From assembly GCA_934454405.1 (NCBI GenBank), contig CAKSFN010000009.1, positions 1-64,000 on the forward strand: a stretch of DNA of 64,000 nucleotides. Direction: 5' to 3'. The notes under the pieces were generated by a model. It ran no database searches and was not told the origin of the DNA. It saw only the letters and a program-made list of their open reading frames with translations. The DNA is from an uncultured Eubacteriales bacterium (GTDB taxonomy: Bacteria; Bacillota; Clostridia; Oscillospirales; UBA644). Of this stretch, positions 33,533 to 42,583 are shown piece after piece. The position numbers and the translations under genes are program-made. The stretch's first letter is position 1; the number at the start of each line of letters is the position of its first letter.

Positions 33533-34555
33533 TTACCGTTTTTCTTCAAACGGGTTTTCTTCTATCGACATATTCGCGAACGCGTTCAGCGTTTCGTCCG
33601 CGGTATGCCCCGCAAGAAGCTCAAAATACCCCTGCGACGCTATCATCGCGGCATTGTCTCCGCAGTAGCGCAGATCGGGCATAAAAAGGCTGACGCCTTT
33701 TTCTTCGCATTCTTTTTCAAGCCGCCTTCTCAACGTTCCGTTTGCCGCGACGCCGCCCGCAAGAACCAGCTTTTTGTTGAAACGCGCCGCCGCCTTTGTC
33801 GCATTGTCCGCCAGCACCTCCGTGACCGCCGCCGAAAACGAAGCCGCCACGTCGTGGACGTTTATTTCCGTCCCCGTCTGCTGCGCGTTGTGAACATAGT
33901 TTATAACCGCCGTTTTAATGCCGCTGAAACTGAAATCAAACTCGTTATCCGCAAAATGCGTGCGCGGAAATCTTATCGCGTTCGGGTTGCCCGTCGCCGC
34001 CGCTTTTTCGACTTTCGGACCTCCCGGATAACCGAGTCCGATAACTCTTGCCACTTTGTCAAAGCTCTCTCCCGCCGCGTCGTCGCGTGTCTTGCCCACG
34101 ACCGTAAAAGTGGTGCGGTTTCCCACGTTTACTATATGAGAGTGCCCTCCCGAGACCACCAGCGCGGTGAAAGGTGGAGTTAAAGTGGGGTTTGTCAGAT
34201 AGTTTGCGGCGATATGTCCCCGCAAATGATGAACCGGCACGATCGGCTTGCCTGCGGCGAGCGCGAGGCTTTTGCCGAAATTGACGCCGACGAGCAGCGC
34301 GCCGATAAGCCCCGGCGCATAGGTGACGGCTATCGCGTCGATATTTTGTATTCCGCCGACCGGCTCCAGAGCCTTTGCGACGAGCGAGGAGATCGCCTCG
34401 ACATGGCACCTCGACGCAATTTCCGGGACGACCCCTCCGTAAAGCGTATGTATGTCTATCTGCGAAACGACCTCGTTTGATATGACCTTCACGCCGTTTT
34501 CGACGACCGCCGCCGCCGTTTCGTCACATGAACTTTCAATCCCCAAGACAAGCAT
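33533..34555 (-). CDS. tsaD: tRNA N6-adenosine threonylcarbamoyltransferase
   Basis: 340 residues with the conserved start MLVLGIESSCDETAAAV, the metal-binding HHLRGH (H110, H114) and the ASKH-fold blocks LVVSGGHSHIV and LVLAGGVAANGTLRR. TsaD transfers the threonylcarbamoyl group to A37 of ANN-decoding tRNAs, working with TsaB and TsaE (neither in the window). Its ATG lies inside the end of rimI (20-base overlap), as last gene of polA-ywlE-rimI-tsaD. Confidence 0.96.
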   Translation of the reverse strand: MLVLGIESSCDETAAAVVENGVKVISNEVVSQIDIHTLYGGVVPEIASRCHVEAISSLVAKALEPVGGIQNIDAIAVTYAPGLIGALLVGVNFGKSLALAAGKPIVPVHHLRGHIAANYLTNPTLTPPFTALVVSGGHSHIVNVGNRTTFTVVGKTRDDAAGESFDKVARVIGLGYPGGPKVEKAAATGNPNAIRFPRTHFADNEFDFSFSGIKTAVINYVHNAQQTGTEINVHDVAASFSAAVTEVLADNATKAAARFNKKLVLAGGVAANGTLRRRLEKECEEKGVSLFMPDLRYCGDNAAMIASQGYFELLAGHTADETLNAFANMSIEENPFEEKR

Positions 34556-35012
34556 TTTTCTGCAACTCCGTTATCATTTCCAAGCCGTCCTCGACAGGCT
34601 TTGCGTATAGTTTTTTTCTTGTTCCGACCGCCCTGAAACCGAGCTTTTCATAAAGTGCGATCGCCGCCACGTTTGACGCCCTGACTTCGAGCGAAACTTT
34701 TTCGACGCCCTCGCTTTTTTTCTCCGCAAGCACCGCTTTGAGAAGCGTTTTTGCGTAGCCATTCCTTTTTTCGGCGGAGGCGACCGAATTTATCTGCAAT
34801 TCGGGAAAAACTCCGGCCGTTGCGACATGGCAGACAACTTCACCGCCCCTTTCGCAAACGTAAAGCCCGAAATGCGTCGAGGCAAGTGAGTTTTTTATCA
34901 TTTTTTCGCTCATCGGCTCCGAAAAGTTTTCCGCTTCGGTTTTTGCGACCTGTTTTATCGCCGGGTCGCTTTCCTCGGTTATTCTTCGAGTCCGAATCTC
35001 TTTTTCAGACAT
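34536..35012 (-). CDS. rimI: Ribosomal-protein-alanine N-acetyltransferase
   Basis: 158 residues of the GNAT fold. The acetyl-CoA loop is in SVASAEKRNGYAKTLLKA, followed by LEVRASNVAAIALYEKLGF, the segment typical of RimI. It acetylates N-terminal Ala of S18 in the model system. The start at MSEKEI follows AAAGGA. It overlaps the phosphatase gene by 34 bases and tsaD by 20, and RimI is a common genomic partner of TsaD. Confidence 0.85.
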   Translation of the reverse strand: MSEKEIRTRRITEESDPAIKQVAKTEAENFSEPMSEKMIKNSLASTHFGLYVCERGGEVVCHVATAGVFPELQINSVASAEKRNGYAKTLLKAVLAEKKSEGVEKVSLEVRASNVAAIALYEKLGFRAVGTRKKLYAKPVEDGLEMITELQKNACLGD

Positions 35013-35410
35013 TCGTTTATCCTTTCGGCGCATTTTTCATAGACTTCGGCGTCTCCGCCGTACGGGTCGGGGACGTCTTTTCCGCTCGGATCGAAAAGTT
35101 CCGTTTTCGATTCAAGCTCGGGGCGGCTCAAAACGAGCAGCTTTAAGTGATCCGCCGTCATCGCGTATATTCTGTCCGCTTCGGAAACCGCTTTAAGCGT
35201 CAGCGGCGTTGAAATATGACCTTCAAGCGTCGCGCCGTATTTCCCGACCGCTTTTTTTGCGTTTTCGCTTGCGGGCGAATGTCCGTCCGCGAACAGCCCC
35301 GCGCTGTCAACTTCAAAATCAAGCCCGTTGTCCTTTATCATTTTTTCCGCAAGTGCCTGCGCCATTGCGCTTCGACAGGTGTTACCCGTGCAAACAAAGA
35401 GAATTTTCAT
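34979..35410 (-). CDS. Low-molecular-weight phosphatase, YwlE-like (probable protein-arginine phosphatase)
   Basis: 143 residues with the phosphatase loop at the N terminus, C7-TGNTC-R13-S, and the general acid in VPDPYGG (D115). Thr11 in the loop, in place of the Ile usual in tyrosine phosphatases, is the known mark of YwlE, which removes phosphate from arginine and opposes McsB. That assignment is therefore an inference from one residue plus overall likeness. It lies 13 bases after polA and overlaps rimI. Confidence 0.82.
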   Translation of the reverse strand: MKILFVCTGNTCRSAMAQALAEKMIKDNGLDFEVDSAGLFADGHSPASENAKKAVGKYGATLEGHISTPLTLKAVSEADRIYAMTADHLKLLVLSRPELESKTELFDPSGKDVPDPYGGDAEVYEKCAERINECLKKRFGLEE

Positions 35411-35423
35411 TTCACATCTCCGA

Positions 35424-37958
35424 TTATTTTGATTCGTACCATGTTTTGCCCGCGTTTACGTCAACGAGCAGGGGAACGGAAAGCTTTGCCGCGTGTTCCA
35501 TTTCGTATTTGAGCAGATCTCTTATTTCTTTTTCCTTTTCGACGGGCGCTTCGACTATCAGTTCGTCGTGTATCTGCAATATGAGCCTTGCCCCCGTGCC
35601 CGATTTTTCGAGCCTGTCGAAAACGCGAACCATCGCAAGCTTTATCAGATCTGCGGCGGTGCCCTGAATGGGCGTGTTGCGGCAGACTCTTGAAGCGAAC
35701 GCCTGCAGCTGCCTGTTTTTGGCGTTTATGTCGGGAACATACCTGCGCCTTGCGAACATTGTTTCGACATAGCCCTTTTCTTTTGCGCTTTCGATAATTC
35801 CGTCCATATATTTTTTAACGCCGCTGTATGTGCGGAAATAGTTTTCGATATAGTTTTTGGCTTCTCTGAAAGATACTCCTATATCCTGCGAAAGGGAATA
35901 TTCTCCTATGCCGTAAACTATGCCGAAATTGACCGCCTTCGCGCGTCTTCTGAGCTCGGGCGTCACCATCGCTTCGGGCAATCCGAAAACCTGCGCCGCC
36001 GTCGCCGTGTGTATGTCCCTGTTTTCGATGAACGCGCGTTTCATATTTTCGTCGTTTGCTATATGCGCAAGCACGCGCAGCTCAATCTGCGAATAGTCGG
36101 CGTCGATGAGAATATATCCGTCCCTTGCCTCGAACGCTTTTCTGAGCTGTCTGCCGAGCTCCGTTCTTACGGGAATGTTCTGCAGGTTCGGTTCTGTCGA
36201 ACTGATCCTCCCCGTTTGCGTGACCGTCTGAGTGAAAACGGTGTGTATTCTGCCGTCCTCGCCGATTTTTTTCAGAAGTCCGTCTATATATGTGGATTTG
36301 AGCTTTGAAAGTTTTCTGTATTCTATAACATTGTCGATTATCGGGTCTTCGCACGCGTCTCTGACCTTTTCGAGAATGTCGTTTGCCGTTGAATATCCCG
36401 TTTTCGTCTTTTTGCCCTTCGGATAGGGCAGACGCATCTCGTCGAACAGCACCGCCGCAAGCTGCTTTGTTGAATTGATATTGAATTCGTGTCCCGCGTA
36501 AAGGTATATCGCCGCCGTACAGTCCGCTATCTCCGTGTCGAGTTTTTCGCCGAAGTTTTTCAGGAACTCCGTGTTTACCTCAAAACCGTCATGCTCCATG
36601 TTTGCAAGTACGGAGCAGAGCGGAAGTTCAATATCTCTGTAAAGCGCTGTTTGCCCGTTTTGTTCAAGTCTTGCTTCGAGATATCCTTCGACTTCGGGCA
36701 GATAGTAGCATTGCTCCGCTGCGGTGAGCGCGGAAACCGAAGAGCTTTCCTCTATCATTTCCGAAAGCGGATATTCGGAACGCGACGGGTTGAGAATATA
36801 TCCCGCCAGCATAGTGTCGAATTCAAGCGTTGCGGAGTATCCCGCCGCAAGAAGCTTTTTCAGCAGCGGCTTTCCGTCATGCGTGACTATCCGTTTGCCG
36901 TTTAACGCTTTAAGTGTTCTTTCGTTCAGCTCCGTGACGGAGACCCCGCCGTTCGTTTTTACGGCAAGCGTCTGTTCGTCGCAAAGAACAAAGAGCCTTT
37001 CTCCCGAGAGGCAGGCCGTGTCCGAGACCGCCGATACTTCAACCGCCGACGCTCTGATTTCTTTTTTCGCCTCCGCCGCGGCCGCCGCGTTTTCGTCCAG
37101 CCCGTAAAGCCTGATTATCCTTTTCAGGTCGTATTTCCGAAGCAGCGCAAGAAACTCTTCTTCGTTCATTTTCGGCGGCTGTATGTCTTTTTCCGTAATG
37201 TCGAGCAGGTCGCTTTTTCTGATTATCCGTCCGAGTTCTCTTGACATAAACGCGCTGTCTCTTCCGTTTTCGAGCTTCGTTTTCAGCGCGCCCTTTATAT
37301 TTTCGATATTGTCGTAAACGCCATCAAGCGTTCCGTACTCTTTCAGCAGCGATACAGCCGTTTTTTCTCCTACGCCGGGAACTCCCGGTATATTGTCCGA
37401 AGAGTCGCCCATAAGCGCCTTGAGATCTATCAGGCTGTCTGTGCCAAGCCCGTATTTTTCCCTGATTTCCGCGGGAGTGTATATCTCGTCCTGCGTTCCG
37501 CCCTGTTTTGTTGTCGCAAGCTTGACGGTCACGTTTTCGTCGGCAAGCTGGAACGCGTCGCGGTCGCCGGTTATTATTATGCATTTTTCGCCGTCGTCCG
37601 AGCATTCGCGGCTGAGTATTCCTATAATATCGTCCGCTTCAAGTCCTTCTCGCTCTATTCTGACTATTCCGAGCGCGTCGAGCATCTGCTTGATTATCGG
37701 GAACTGCTCTCGAAGCTCCTCCGGCATGGGTTTGCGTCCCGCCTTGTAGTCTCTGAAAAGCTCGTGTCTGTACGTCGGCGCTTTCAGGTCGAACGCCGCC
37801 GCAACGCGGCACTCTCCCTCTTCTTTCATGTGTCTGTGCAGCGTTGTCAGAAAGCCGTAAAGCGCGTTTGTGTTGACGCCTTCCGAATTGGTCAGCGTTC
37901 TTATGCCGTAAAACGCGCGGTTCATTATGCTGTTGCCGTCGATGACGAGAAGTTTCAT
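35424..37958 (-). CDS. polA: DNA polymerase I
   Basis: 844 residues. Residues 1-about 290 are the 5'-3' exonuclease (MKLLVIDGNSIMNRAFYGI; LEADDIIGILSREC; GDSSDNIPGVPGVGEKTA). Residues about 310-460 correspond to the 3'-5' exonuclease region but show no DxE catalytic pair (LFVLCDEQTLAVK at that point), so proofreading is probably lost, as in several Firmicutes. The polymerase domain follows with DADYSQIELRVLAHI, RRRAKAVNFGIVYGIGEYSL and LQIHDELIVEAP. GAGGAAG precedes the ATG. It heads the operon with ywlE, rimI and tsaD. Confidence 0.95.
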   Translation of the reverse strand: MKLLVIDGNSIMNRAFYGIRTLTNSEGVNTNALYGFLTTLHRHMKEEGECRVAAAFDLKAPTYRHELFRDYKAGRKPMPEELREQFPIIKQMLDALGIVRIEREGLEADDIIGILSRECSDDGEKCIIITGDRDAFQLADENVTVKLATTKQGGTQDEIYTPAEIREKYGLGTDSLIDLKALMGDSSDNIPGVPGVGEKTAVSLLKEYGTLDGVYDNIENIKGALKTKLENGRDSAFMSRELGRIIRKSDLLDITEKDIQPPKMNEEEFLALLRKYDLKRIIRLYGLDENAAAAAEAKKEIRASAVEVSAVSDTACLSGERLFVLCDEQTLAVKTNGGVSVTELNERTLKALNGKRIVTHDGKPLLKKLLAAGYSATLEFDTMLAGYILNPSRSEYPLSEMIEESSSVSALTAAEQCYYLPEVEGYLEARLEQNGQTALYRDIELPLCSVLANMEHDGFEVNTEFLKNFGEKLDTEIADCTAAIYLYAGHEFNINSTKQLAAVLFDEMRLPYPKGKKTKTGYSTANDILEKVRDACEDPIIDNVIEYRKLSKLKSTYIDGLLKKIGEDGRIHTVFTQTVTQTGRISSTEPNLQNIPVRTELGRQLRKAFEARDGYILIDADYSQIELRVLAHIANDENMKRAFIENRDIHTATAAQVFGLPEAMVTPELRRRAKAVNFGIVYGIGEYSLSQDIGVSFREAKNYIENYFRTYSGVKKYMDGIIESAKEKGYVETMFARRRYVPDINAKNRQLQAFASRVCRNTPIQGTAADLIKLAMVRVFDRLEKSGTGARLILQIHDELIVEAPVEKEKEIRDLLKYEMEHAAKLSVPLLVDVNAGKTWYESK

Positions 37959-37988
37959 TGTTCTTCCTCTTAAAAATGTTTATTATTT

Positions 37989-38017
37989 ATAGTAACATTA
38001 TTATTTTGAATTGTCAA
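37989..38017 (-). promoter_or_regulatory. Promoter for the polA operon
   Basis: Minus strand TTGACA (38017-38012), 17 bases, TACTAT (37994-37989), about 30 bases ahead of the polA ATG. Confidence 0.8.
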
Positions 38018-38311
38018 GCAAATATTTACAAACAAAACCTTTGTCGCGCGTATTCCGCCGCAAAACCCCGAATAAAAGCCTCCGCCGCGCGGTAATACGC
38101 CGTATTCGAAGCTTTTTGCAACGAAATACATCCGCTTTTCGGACAATGCAAGCCTTTCCGAGCCGTTCCGACCGCAGTTTCGGGCGAATTGTGGGGAAAG
38201 ACGGAGCATTTTATCGTAAAATGGGGCGCATTCCCACGTTGATTTGTTGAAAATAAACAATATCACGCGTTAATATCACGATATATTTGGCAAGAAACTT
38301 TGTTAAACCCC
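38018..38311. other. Intergenic interval between divergent polA and mraZ promoters
   Basis: No gene is supported. The middle is GC-richer than typical spacers and contains AATACGCCGTATT (a short palindrome) and, near 38260-38280, AATATCACG twice, 12 bases apart. The minus-strand frame across it has no ribosome site. Confidence 0.4.
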
Positions 38312-38340
38312 TTGCAAAAGTGTTCGATTTATATTATAAT
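38312..38340 (+). promoter_or_regulatory. Promoter for mraZ and the dcw cluster
   Basis: TTGCAA (38312-38317), 17 bases, TATAAT (38335-38340), 87 bases before the mraZ ATG. Confidence 0.8.
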
Positions 38341-38348
38341 ATTGTCAA

Positions 38349-38365
38349 GTGGAGCGAAGGTGGAG
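38349..38365 (+). promoter_or_regulatory. GTGGAG direct repeat, candidate MraZ autoregulatory site
   Basis: GTGGAG occurs at 38349-38354 and 38360-38365, just downstream of the -10 box. MraZ is known elsewhere to bind short spaced repeats (GTGGG-like) at its own promoter; the match here is partial. Confidence 0.35.
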
Positions 38366-38427
38366 AAAAAAGGATTGAAATAACACTGCGTTCCCAAAAA
38401 TATTTGAGGAAACGGAGGCGGAACAAT

Positions 38428-38883
38428 ATGCTTTTAATCGGCAGATTCGGTTTGATAGGCAGCTACAATCATACGATAGATTCCAAAAACAGATTGTTCC
38501 TGCCCGCAAAGCAGAGAGATTATCTCGGTTCGACCGTTATCCTCACAAGAGGTCTTCGCAACTGTCTTTATATGTATACCGCCGAGGGCTGGGAGAACTT
38601 CATTTCCGCCATTGAGAACGACAACGACTTTATATCCGACGAGGAAACGCTGTATTTCCTCGGTAACGCGCAGGAGGTAGACGTCGATTCTCAGGGAAGA
38701 ATAACCGTTCCTCAAACGCTTCGCTCGTTCTTCGGAATAGGCAAGGACGTTACGATAGTCGGCGCGGGACAAAGACTTGAAATCTGGAAGACCGAGGACT
38801 GGGAAGCGTTCAACAACGACAAGAATATCGAAAACAGGATTCTTGCAAACATCAACGAAAAGAAATCTGCGAAAAATGAGTGA
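38428..38883 (+). CDS. mraZ: Division/cell-wall cluster transcriptional regulator MraZ
   Basis: 151 residues with the two SpoVT/AbrB-like swapped-hairpin halves: YNHTIDSKNRLFLPAKQRD and EVDVDSQGRITVPQTLRSF. MraZ binds repeats at its own promoter and regulates the dcw genes. GGAGG nine bases upstream fixes the ATG at 38428; the longer frame from 38287 crosses the promoter. First gene of the cluster; its end overlaps rsmH by eight bases. Confidence 0.95.
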   Translation: MLLIGRFGLIGSYNHTIDSKNRLFLPAKQRDYLGSTVILTRGLRNCLYMYTAEGWENFISAIENDNDFISDEETLYFLGNAQEVDVDSQGRITVPQTLRSFFGIGKDVTIVGAGQRLEIWKTEDWEAFNNDKNIENRILANINEKKSAKNE

Positions 38884-39805
38884 TTTTGAACATATCCCGG
38901 TATTATTCAATCAGACTATCGAAGGTCTCGCGGTCAAGTCCGACGGAGTTTATGCGGACGGTACCGCCGGCGGAGGAAATCATTCCCGAGCCGTCGGAGA
39001 GCGCTTGTCCGATAAAGGAAGGCTGATCTGCGTTGATCGAGATACAGAGGCTATCGGAGCGTGCAGAGAAAAACTCGCGGGGTTAAAATGCGGTTTGACC
39101 CTCTTGCATGCGGACTTCGCAAGGTTGCCCGAATATCTGCGGAAAAACGAAATAATGCTTGACGGACTGCTGGTGGATCTCGGCGTTTCGTCGTATCAGC
39201 TCGACACCGCGGAAAGGGGATTCTCATATATGGCTGATGCAGAGCTTGATATGAGAATGAACAGGGACGACGGTTTTACTGCGAAGGAGCTCGTGAATAC
39301 CTATTCAAAAGAAGATATGGAGAGAATCTTCTTCGAATACGGCGAGGAGAGATACTCGCGCTCCGTGGCTTCGGCAATTGTCGAATACAGAAAATATAAG
39401 CCCGTTGAAACAACTCTTGAACTTGTCGATATAATCAAAAGCGCGATGCCGCCGAAAGCGCTTCGCGAAAAGCAGCATCCGGCAAAAAGAGTCTTTCAGG
39501 CGATAAGGATAGAAGTCAACGACGAGCTGAAACAGATAAGCGACCTGCTGGATAACATAATGCCGCAGATGAAAAGCGGCGGCAGAGTTTGCGTTATAAC
39601 ATTTCACAGTCTTGAAGACAGAATAGTGAAAACCGCATTCGCAAGAGCGCAGAACCCCTGCACCTGCCCTCCGGATTTTCCGGTTTGCGTCTGCGGAAAA
39701 AAACCGCTCGGACGGGCTTTGAAGCCGATAGTTCCGACGGAAGAAGAGATAAGAGAAAATCCGAGAGCCCGCTCATCGAGGCTCAGAATATTTATAAAGG
39801 AATAG
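38876..39805 (+). CDS. rsmH: 16S rRNA (cytosine-1402-N4)-methyltransferase
   Basis: 309 residues from MSDFEHIPVLFNQTIE. SAM-binding blocks are GVYADGTAGGGNHSRAV and LICVDRDTEAIGACREKL; ILDG-like LDGLLVDLGVSSYQLD and VITFHSLEDRIVK are typical RsmH motifs. It methylates N4 of C1402 in the ribosomal P site. Starts inside the mraZ end. Confidence 0.96.
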   Translation: MSDFEHIPVLFNQTIEGLAVKSDGVYADGTAGGGNHSRAVGERLSDKGRLICVDRDTEAIGACREKLAGLKCGLTLLHADFARLPEYLRKNEIMLDGLLVDLGVSSYQLDTAERGFSYMADAELDMRMNRDDGFTAKELVNTYSKEDMERIFFEYGEERYSRSVASAIVEYRKYKPVETTLELVDIIKSAMPPKALREKQHPAKRVFQAIRIEVNDELKQISDLLDNIMPQMKSGGRVCVITFHSLEDRIVKTAFARAQNPCTCPPDFPVCVCGKKPLGRALKPIVPTEEEIRENPRARSSRLRIFIKE

Positions 39806-39818
39806 GGTGGACGCATCA

Positions 39819-40211
39819 ATGAAGAAGAGAACGGGAAAAGACGCTTCGAAAAAGAGTTTCGGCGCGTTTGAAATACTTTCGTGCATCGCAATAGCCGCAT
39901 TGATGATAATCAGCGTTAACTGCTATATTAAAAAATATGAAATCAATTATCGCTCCGAGGTGCTTGAAAGAAAATACGGTGAGGCTTACAACGAGGGCGA
40001 AAGACTTAAAGTGGAATATCAGAAGAGAACGGATTACAACAGCGTTTCGGAGTATGCCGAAACCGTTCTCGGTATGAAAAAAATCAGCGACTATCAGGTT
40101 ATTTATATGCCCGCGACGGAAACCGACGAGATGAGAGTCGTTTCTTCCGGCGAAAGCTTTGCGGAAAAGCTCTCAAAGACGTTTTCCATCGTTCTCGAAT
40201 ATTTGAAATAA
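39819..40211 (+). CDS. ftsL: FtsL-like septum protein
   Basis: 130 residues: a basic cytoplasmic N terminus, one membrane helix (FEILSCIAIAALMIISVNCY) and an extracytoplasmic helical region (residues about 45-85) consistent with a short coiled coil. Sequence conservation in FtsL is low, so the name rests on size, topology and position between rsmH and the FtsI/SpoVD gene. AGGGTGG eight bases before ATG 39819 decides the start over GTG 39807. FtsL forms the FtsQ-L-B divisome complex. Confidence 0.75.
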   Translation: MKKRTGKDASKKSFGAFEILSCIAIAALMIISVNCYIKKYEINYRSEVLERKYGEAYNEGERLKVEYQKRTDYNSVSEYAETVLGMKKISDYQVIYMPATETDEMRVVSSGESFAEKLSKTFSIVLEYLK

Positions 40212-40268
40212 CGTTCGCATAAATAATACGGAGAACGCTTCTCGGGAATAATTGACGGGGAATAAAAA

Positions 40269-42485
40269 ATGTCAAGACCTAAGTCAAACAGTAAAACAAG
40301 ATATGCGGTTATCAGGGTAATAGCGATGATTGCCCTGATTTGCCTTATAGGAAGACTTTTTTATATACAGATAATAAAACATTCGAAATACGAGCGTATA
40401 GCGGTCTCACAGCAGACACAGGATATAGCCATCGAGGCGAAAAGAGGCACGATAACGGACAGAGACGGCAATATCCTTGCCATAAGCGCAACCGCATACA
40501 AGGTGGTAATGGCTCCGAAGCTGATAGACAGCGAGGATCTTCGTGAAAAAATATGCGACGGGTTGTCGTCCGCGCTTTCTTCGGACAGAGACAAGATTTA
40601 TGAAATGACGCTTAAAAATGTGCAAAGCGTCGAGGTCGCGCGCCGCATAGAAAAGGACGTCGCGGACAAAGTCAACGATTTTATATCGGAAAACAAAGAA
40701 TATGCCGCAATAATAACCGTTACGGAAGACCCGAAAAGGTATTATCCGAACGGAAACACTCTTTCAACGGTTCTCGGGCTTGTCGGGGTTGACAATCAGG
40801 GACTTGAAGGCCTCGAATATCTTTACGACGATTATCTGACGGGAACTGCCGGCAAACTTGTCGCAACAAAAACTTCGATAGGCACGTCGATGCCGTTTTC
40901 CTACGAGAGACAGGTTGACCCGAAGGACGGCTGCACGGTTGAACTGACCGTGGATCTGAAAATGCAGGCGATGCTTGAATCGAAGATAAACGAAGCGAGG
41001 GTAGAGCATAACGTTCAGAACAGGATCGCGGGCATCATTATGGATGTCAACACGGGCGAAATTCTTGCGATGACGTCAAAGCCCGACTTTGACCCCAACG
41101 AAAACTATGTGATAAACGACGAGCTGACGCTCGAAGCTCTTGCCGCCGAATTTGAGGTCGGAAGCTCCGAGTACTACAAGGCGTATAACGAAAAATTCGC
41201 GGAATACAAAAAAAACAAGTGTCTTGAAGCCTACGAGCCGGGCTCTACCTTCAAGATTTTCACCGCGTCTATGGCACTTGAAGAAAAACTTGTCAGCCTT
41301 GAGGAAACTTTCTTCTGCAGCGGGCATCTCGATATCGGCCCGACCCGCGTAAACTGCCACAAAAGAACGGGCCACGGCGCCGAACATCTTAAAGAAGGTC
41401 TTGCAAATTCCTGCAACCCCGTTTTTATGACGCTCGGAATGCGTCTCGGACAGGAAAAATTCTATGATTATCTGACGGTTTTCGGACTTCGCGACAAAAC
41501 GGGCGTGGGGCTCCCCGGCGAACAGACCGGTTACCATCACTCTCTGAAAACGATGACGACTCTCGACCTTGCGGAATCCGCGTTCGGTCAAACGTTCAAA
41601 ATAACCCCGATGCAGCTTATCAGCGGCGTTTGCTCCGTCATCAACGGCGGAAATTATATGCAGCCTTATATAGTGCGCAGCATAACGGATTCCGACGGAA
41701 ATACGGTCGTTTCCAACAAGCCCACCGTCGTTCGTCAGACAGTTTCGGACGAAACATCCGAGATTATGCGCAAATATCTTGAATTCACGGCGGATTCTTC
41801 CGTGAAATCCCACGTTGACGGGTACCGCATAGGCGGAAAGACCGGTACGTCGCAGAAACTTGATACGAGAGTGGGGCAGGAGGATAACGATAAGCGTATC
41901 GCGTCGTATATCTGCTTCGCGCCCGCGGACGATCCGCAGATAGCGGTTCTCGTCGTTGTCGACGAGCCTGATTCCGAGGTTCAGTACGGTTCTTACATCG
42001 CCGCGCCTCTCGGAACATCAATAATCGTTCAGGCGCTCAACCGTCTCGGCATCTATTCGACCGCCGAAAACGCGGATAAAACAACCGTTCCGTATGTCGC
42101 AGAAATGACGGTTGAGGAGGCAACGAAGAAGATTGTCGCTGACGGCCTGCACGTTAAAACGGAAGGCAAAGGCAGCACGGTCGTTGCGCAGCTTCCCGCG
42201 GCAAACACCGTGGTTCCTTCGGGCAGCACCGTCCTGCTTTACACGGAGGACGGCGAACGCGATACGACGACCGTGGTTCCGAATCTCGAGGGCAAAACCC
42301 CCGCGGAATGCAATCAGCTGCTGACAAACAGCGGATTGAATATTGAGATCGTGGGCGGAAACGAAAACGTAACGCCTCTTACGGGCTCCGGCGTAATTGC
42401 GTATTATCAAAGCATATCGCCGGGCGAGACTGTTGAAAAAATGACGACCGTTCAGGTCAAATTCAAAAAAGCGGCTAAAAGCTGA
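40269..42485 (+). CDS. Class B penicillin-binding transpeptidase with two PASTA domains (FtsI/SpoVD type)
   Basis: 738 residues: one N-terminal membrane helix (YAVIRVIAMIALICLIGRLF), a PBP dimerisation domain, a transpeptidase domain with S326-TF-K329, S381-C-N383 and K524-T-G, and two C-terminal PASTA repeats (about 606-665 and 668-735). It cross-links septal or spore-cortex peptidoglycan. PASTA repeats and position after ftsL fit either vegetative FtsI/PBP2B or sporulation SpoVD; only one such gene is present here, so I do not choose. Confidence 0.92.
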   Translation: MSRPKSNSKTRYAVIRVIAMIALICLIGRLFYIQIIKHSKYERIAVSQQTQDIAIEAKRGTITDRDGNILAISATAYKVVMAPKLIDSEDLREKICDGLSSALSSDRDKIYEMTLKNVQSVEVARRIEKDVADKVNDFISENKEYAAIITVTEDPKRYYPNGNTLSTVLGLVGVDNQGLEGLEYLYDDYLTGTAGKLVATKTSIGTSMPFSYERQVDPKDGCTVELTVDLKMQAMLESKINEARVEHNVQNRIAGIIMDVNTGEILAMTSKPDFDPNENYVINDELTLEALAAEFEVGSSEYYKAYNEKFAEYKKNKCLEAYEPGSTFKIFTASMALEEKLVSLEETFFCSGHLDIGPTRVNCHKRTGHGAEHLKEGLANSCNPVFMTLGMRLGQEKFYDYLTVFGLRDKTGVGLPGEQTGYHHSLKTMTTLDLAESAFGQTFKITPMQLISGVCSVINGGNYMQPYIVRSITDSDGNTVVSNKPTVVRQTVSDETSEIMRKYLEFTADSSVKSHVDGYRIGGKTGTSQKLDTRVGQEDNDKRIASYICFAPADDPQIAVLVVVDEPDSEVQYGSYIAAPLGTSIIVQALNRLGIYSTAENADKTTVPYVAEMTVEEATKKIVADGLHVKTEGKGSTVVAQLPAANTVVPSGSTVLLYTEDGERDTTTVVPNLEGKTPAECNQLLTNSGLNIEIVGGNENVTPLTGSGVIAYYQSISPGETVEKMTTVQVKFKKAAKS

Positions 42486-42583
42486 TTCCGAAACGCGTTT
42501 TCGGAAAAGGCTTTGCCCGAAGCCGGTTTTTTCGGCGAAAAAAACGGAAAGAGAAAGAAAAATAACTTGAAGGGTTGTTTTTA

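Noticed and set aside
37970..38266. 98-residue minus-strand frame upstream of polA
   Set aside because: It overlaps the polA promoter, has no ribosome site and no recognisable domain.
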